Shown here in pieces: positions 62,879-64,000 of a stretch of DNA of 64,000 nucleotides. Numbering within the stretch: the stretch's first letter is position 1; each line of letters begins with the position of its first letter. The notes below the pieces were generated by a model that was not told where the DNA came from, did no database searches, and saw nothing but the letters and a program-made list of their open reading frames with translations. The stretch spans positions 62,001 through 126,000 of the forward strand of contig CAWGTL010000009.1 of assembly GCA_963825505.1 (NCBI GenBank). The letters are read 5' to 3'. A program made the translations under genes and the position numbers. This stretch comes from JBBQSN01 sp963825505. GTDB taxonomy: Bacteria > Actinomycetota > Actinomycetes > Actinomycetales > CAWJMD01.

Positions 62879-62894
62879 TGTGAACCCGTTCACT
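62879..62894. promoter_or_regulatory. Rex-type operator before menJ-nuo
   Basis: TGTGAACCCGTTCACT matches the Streptomyces Rex operator consensus TGTGAACGCGTTCACA at 14 of 16 positions, with a perfect GTGAAC-CC-GTTCAC dyad. Rex is a repressor that leaves DNA when the NADH/NAD+ ratio rises. The site lies 20 bases before GTG 62859 and just downstream of the predicted start of transcription, a position that suits repression. No rex gene is in the window. Confidence 0.7.
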
Positions 62895-62906
62895 AACTCG
62901 GCCGCC

Positions 62907-62936
62907 ACTCTACGCAGCCGGTCGCCCGGTTGTCCG
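62907..62936 (-). promoter_or_regulatory. Predicted promoter for menJ-nuo
   Basis: On the minus strand CGGACA (62936-62931) and TAGAGT (62912-62907) are separated by 18 bases and match -35/-10 consensus at GACA and TANNNT. Transcription would start near 62900, just before the Rex-type site. Confidence 0.45.
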
Positions 62937-62950
62937 GTGAGGCAGTCCTA

Positions 62951-62979
62951 ACCTCTCCGGACGGGGTGTCCGGTGAGGT
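62951..62979. terminator. Hairpin upstream of the menJ promoter
   Basis: ACCTCTCCGGAC (62951-62962) pairs with GTCCGGTGAGGT (62968-62979) with one mismatch around a five-base loop. TGTCCGGTGAGG also occurs at 62931-62942 as a direct repeat. It may stop transcripts arriving from csbD, in series with the hairpin at 63031. Confidence 0.4.
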
Positions 62980-63030
62980 CCCACCGCGGGTCCGGACCGC
63001 GGGACCCCCGGACGAGCGGAGGCCCGGACC

Positions 63031-63058
63031 GACGACGGCCCGGGCCCCGGCGGTCGTC
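63031..63058 (-). terminator. Hairpin after the CsbD-like gene
   Basis: GACGACGGCC (63031-63040) and GGCGGTCGTC (63049-63058) pair at nine of ten positions around an eight-base loop, directly after the stop of the CsbD-like gene (minus strand, end 63060). Confidence 0.5.
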
Positions 63059-63059
63059 C

Positions 63060-63233
63060 TCAGTTCTTGAACGCGTCCTTGACCTTCTCGCCGGCCTGGC
63101 GCAGGTCGGCCTCGCTCTGGTCGGCGCGTCCCTCGTTCTCGAGTCGCTCGTCGTCGGAGGCCTTCCCGGCGCCCTCCTTGATCTTGCCGGCGGCGTCCTG
63201 GGCGGTGTTCTTCATCTTGTCGTCGAGTCCCAC
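63060..63233 (-). CDS. CsbD-like stress protein
   Basis: The 57-residue product (GLDDKMKNTAQDAAGKIKEGAGKASDDERLENEGRADQ...GEKVKDAFKN) is a small, charged, helical CsbD-family protein; members are induced by general or envelope stress and their mechanism is unknown. GTG 63233 has AGAGGGG about seven bases upstream. The longer frame to 63590 runs through the antisense of menG and is rejected. Confidence 0.85.
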   Translation of the reverse strand: MGLDDKMKNTAQDAAGKIKEGAGKASDDERLENEGRADQSEADLRQAGEKVKDAFKN

Positions 63234-63337
63234 GTCGAACCCCTCTCGTCGTGCCCCCGGTCGTGCCGGTGGCTGCTCCGAGCACACCACCGATACCGGC
63301 CGCCCGCACGTCGGAAGAGCGCCCGCGTGGCACCGGA

Positions 63338-64000
63338 TCAGGGTGCGGTGGCCCGGTGCAGCGCGACGATCCCGCCGGACAGGTTGCGCCACTCGACGCC
63401 GGACCAGCCGGCCTCGCGCACCTGCTCGGCGAGCGCGGCCTGGTCCGGCCAGGCCCGGATCGACTCGGCGAGGTAGACGTACGCGTCGGGGTTCGAGCTG
63501 ACCTTGCGCGCCACCGGCGGCAGCGCACGCATCAGGTACTCGGTGTAGACGGTGCGGAACGGCCCGAAGGTCGGGTGCGAGAACTCGCACACCACCAGCC
63601 GGCCGCCCGGGCGCGTCACCCGCAGCATCTCGGCCAGGCCGGCCCGGTGGTCGACGATGTTGCGCAGGCCGAACGAGATCGTCACGGCGTCGAACGAGTC
63701 GTCGGCGAACGGCAGCCGGGTGCCGTCACCGGCCACGAGCGACAGGTCCGGGCGGCGCCGGCGCCCGACCCGCAGCATCCCGAGCGAGAAGTCGCTCGCC
63801 ACCGTGCGCACCCCGGCGTCCGCGAACGGCTCGGACGAGGTCGCGGTGCCGGCCGCGAGGTCCAGGACCTGCTCGCCCGGACGCGCGTCCACCGCCCGCA
63901 CGACGGCACGTCGCCAGCGCCGGTCCTGGCCGAGGGACAGCACGTCGTTGGTGAGGTCGTAGCGCTCGGCGACGTCGTCGAACATCGAGGCGACGTCGCC
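63338..64000 (-). CDS. menG: Demethylmenaquinone methyltransferase (UbiE/MenG), 5' end outside the window
   Basis: About 220 residues are visible. MFDDVAERYDLTNDVLSLGQDRRWRR is the family entry, LDLAAGTATSSEPFADAG motif I, ISFGLRNIVDHRAGLAEMLRVTRPGGRLVVCEFSHPTF the core signature, and AYVYLAESIRAWPDQAAL the C-terminal signature. It methylates demethylmenaquinone with SAM in the last ring step of menaquinone synthesis. The frame is open to the window edge (GDVAS before MFDDV), and the usual start lies a few codons beyond. It is on the same strand as csbD, menJ and nuo. Confidence 0.95.
   Translation of the reverse strand, partial: GDVASMFDDVAERYDLTNDVLSLGQDRRWRRAVVRAVDARPGEQVLDLAAGTATSSEPFADAGVRTVASDFSLGMLRVGRRRRPDLSLVAGDGTRLPFADDSFDAVTISFGLRNIVDHRAGLAEMLRVTRPGGRLVVCEFSHPTFGPFRTVYTEYLMRALPPVARKVSSNPDAYVYLAESIRAWPDQAALAEQVREAGWSGVEWRNLSGGIVALHRATAP

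Noticed and set aside
63234..63590. Extended CsbD-like frame to 63590
   Set aside because: The extension is antisense or out of frame to menG, and GTG 63233 has a strong ribosome-binding site.

Overview
The window is very GC-rich DNA with dense genes, many GTG starts and GTGA/ATGA stop-start overlaps. It carries a mycothiol-type DinB/maleylpyruvate isomerase-domain protein, DUF222-HNH genes, TerD proteins, a complete 14-gene nuo operon and a menaquinone pathway. This points to an aerobic actinobacterium, most plausibly near Nocardioidaceae/Propionibacteriales; the family is inference, the phylum is well supported. No rRNA, tRNA, CRISPR array, integrase or insertion sequence was recognised.

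Layout. 1-5760: the end of a 3-isopropylmalate/tartrate-type dehydrogenase, a small membrane protein with an alpha/beta hydrolase, a membrane-anchored lipase, and a LolA/RseB-like protein translationally coupled to an ABC-2 exporter. 5836-14241: a cluster with sugar-nucleotide epimerase, GT87-type mannosyltransferase, membrane molybdopterin oxidoreductase, a DUF2064-methyltransferase fusion, GT2 glycosyltransferase and an OmpR/histidine-kinase pair; a decayed DUF222-HNH copy sits inside it. 14426-25132: a kelch-like lipoprotein, galM, desaturase, CDF metal exporter, small conserved proteins, a lone TOPRIM protein, phosphomannomutase, quinone oxidoreductase and a His-rich methyltransferase. 25231-27155: a frameshifted DUF222-HNH gene beside a truncated MFS remnant. 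27152-31447: a YihY protein and two TerD proteins. 31471-36058: a GlcD-type 2-hydroxyacid oxidase and MFS transporter, divergent from a GAF/PucR-type regulator. 36124-43897: DsbA-like protein, PEP-mutase family protein, serA, App1-like phosphatase, DinB-type protein, rarD and a PhoX-family protein. 43942-64000: a long hairpin, then on the minus strand menG (partial), csbD-like, menJ-like, nuoA-N and a polyprenyl diphosphate synthase.

The last block is the most coherent unit. Menaquinone ring methylation (MenG), side-chain saturation (MenJ) and side-chain synthesis (polyprenyl synthase) bracket complex I, which reduces menaquinone. A sequence matching the Streptomyces Rex operator lies between a predicted promoter and menJ, so the whole operon is probably controlled by the NADH/NAD+ ratio.

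Six coding frameshifts were found (one in the epimerase, three in the HNH gene, two in nuoH). In every case removing one base restores the frame. This bias, and its presence in nuoH, makes residual base-insertion errors in the assembly likelier than six independent mutations. Many genes seem to be leaderless, with a -10-like hexamer 6-7 bases before the start codon.
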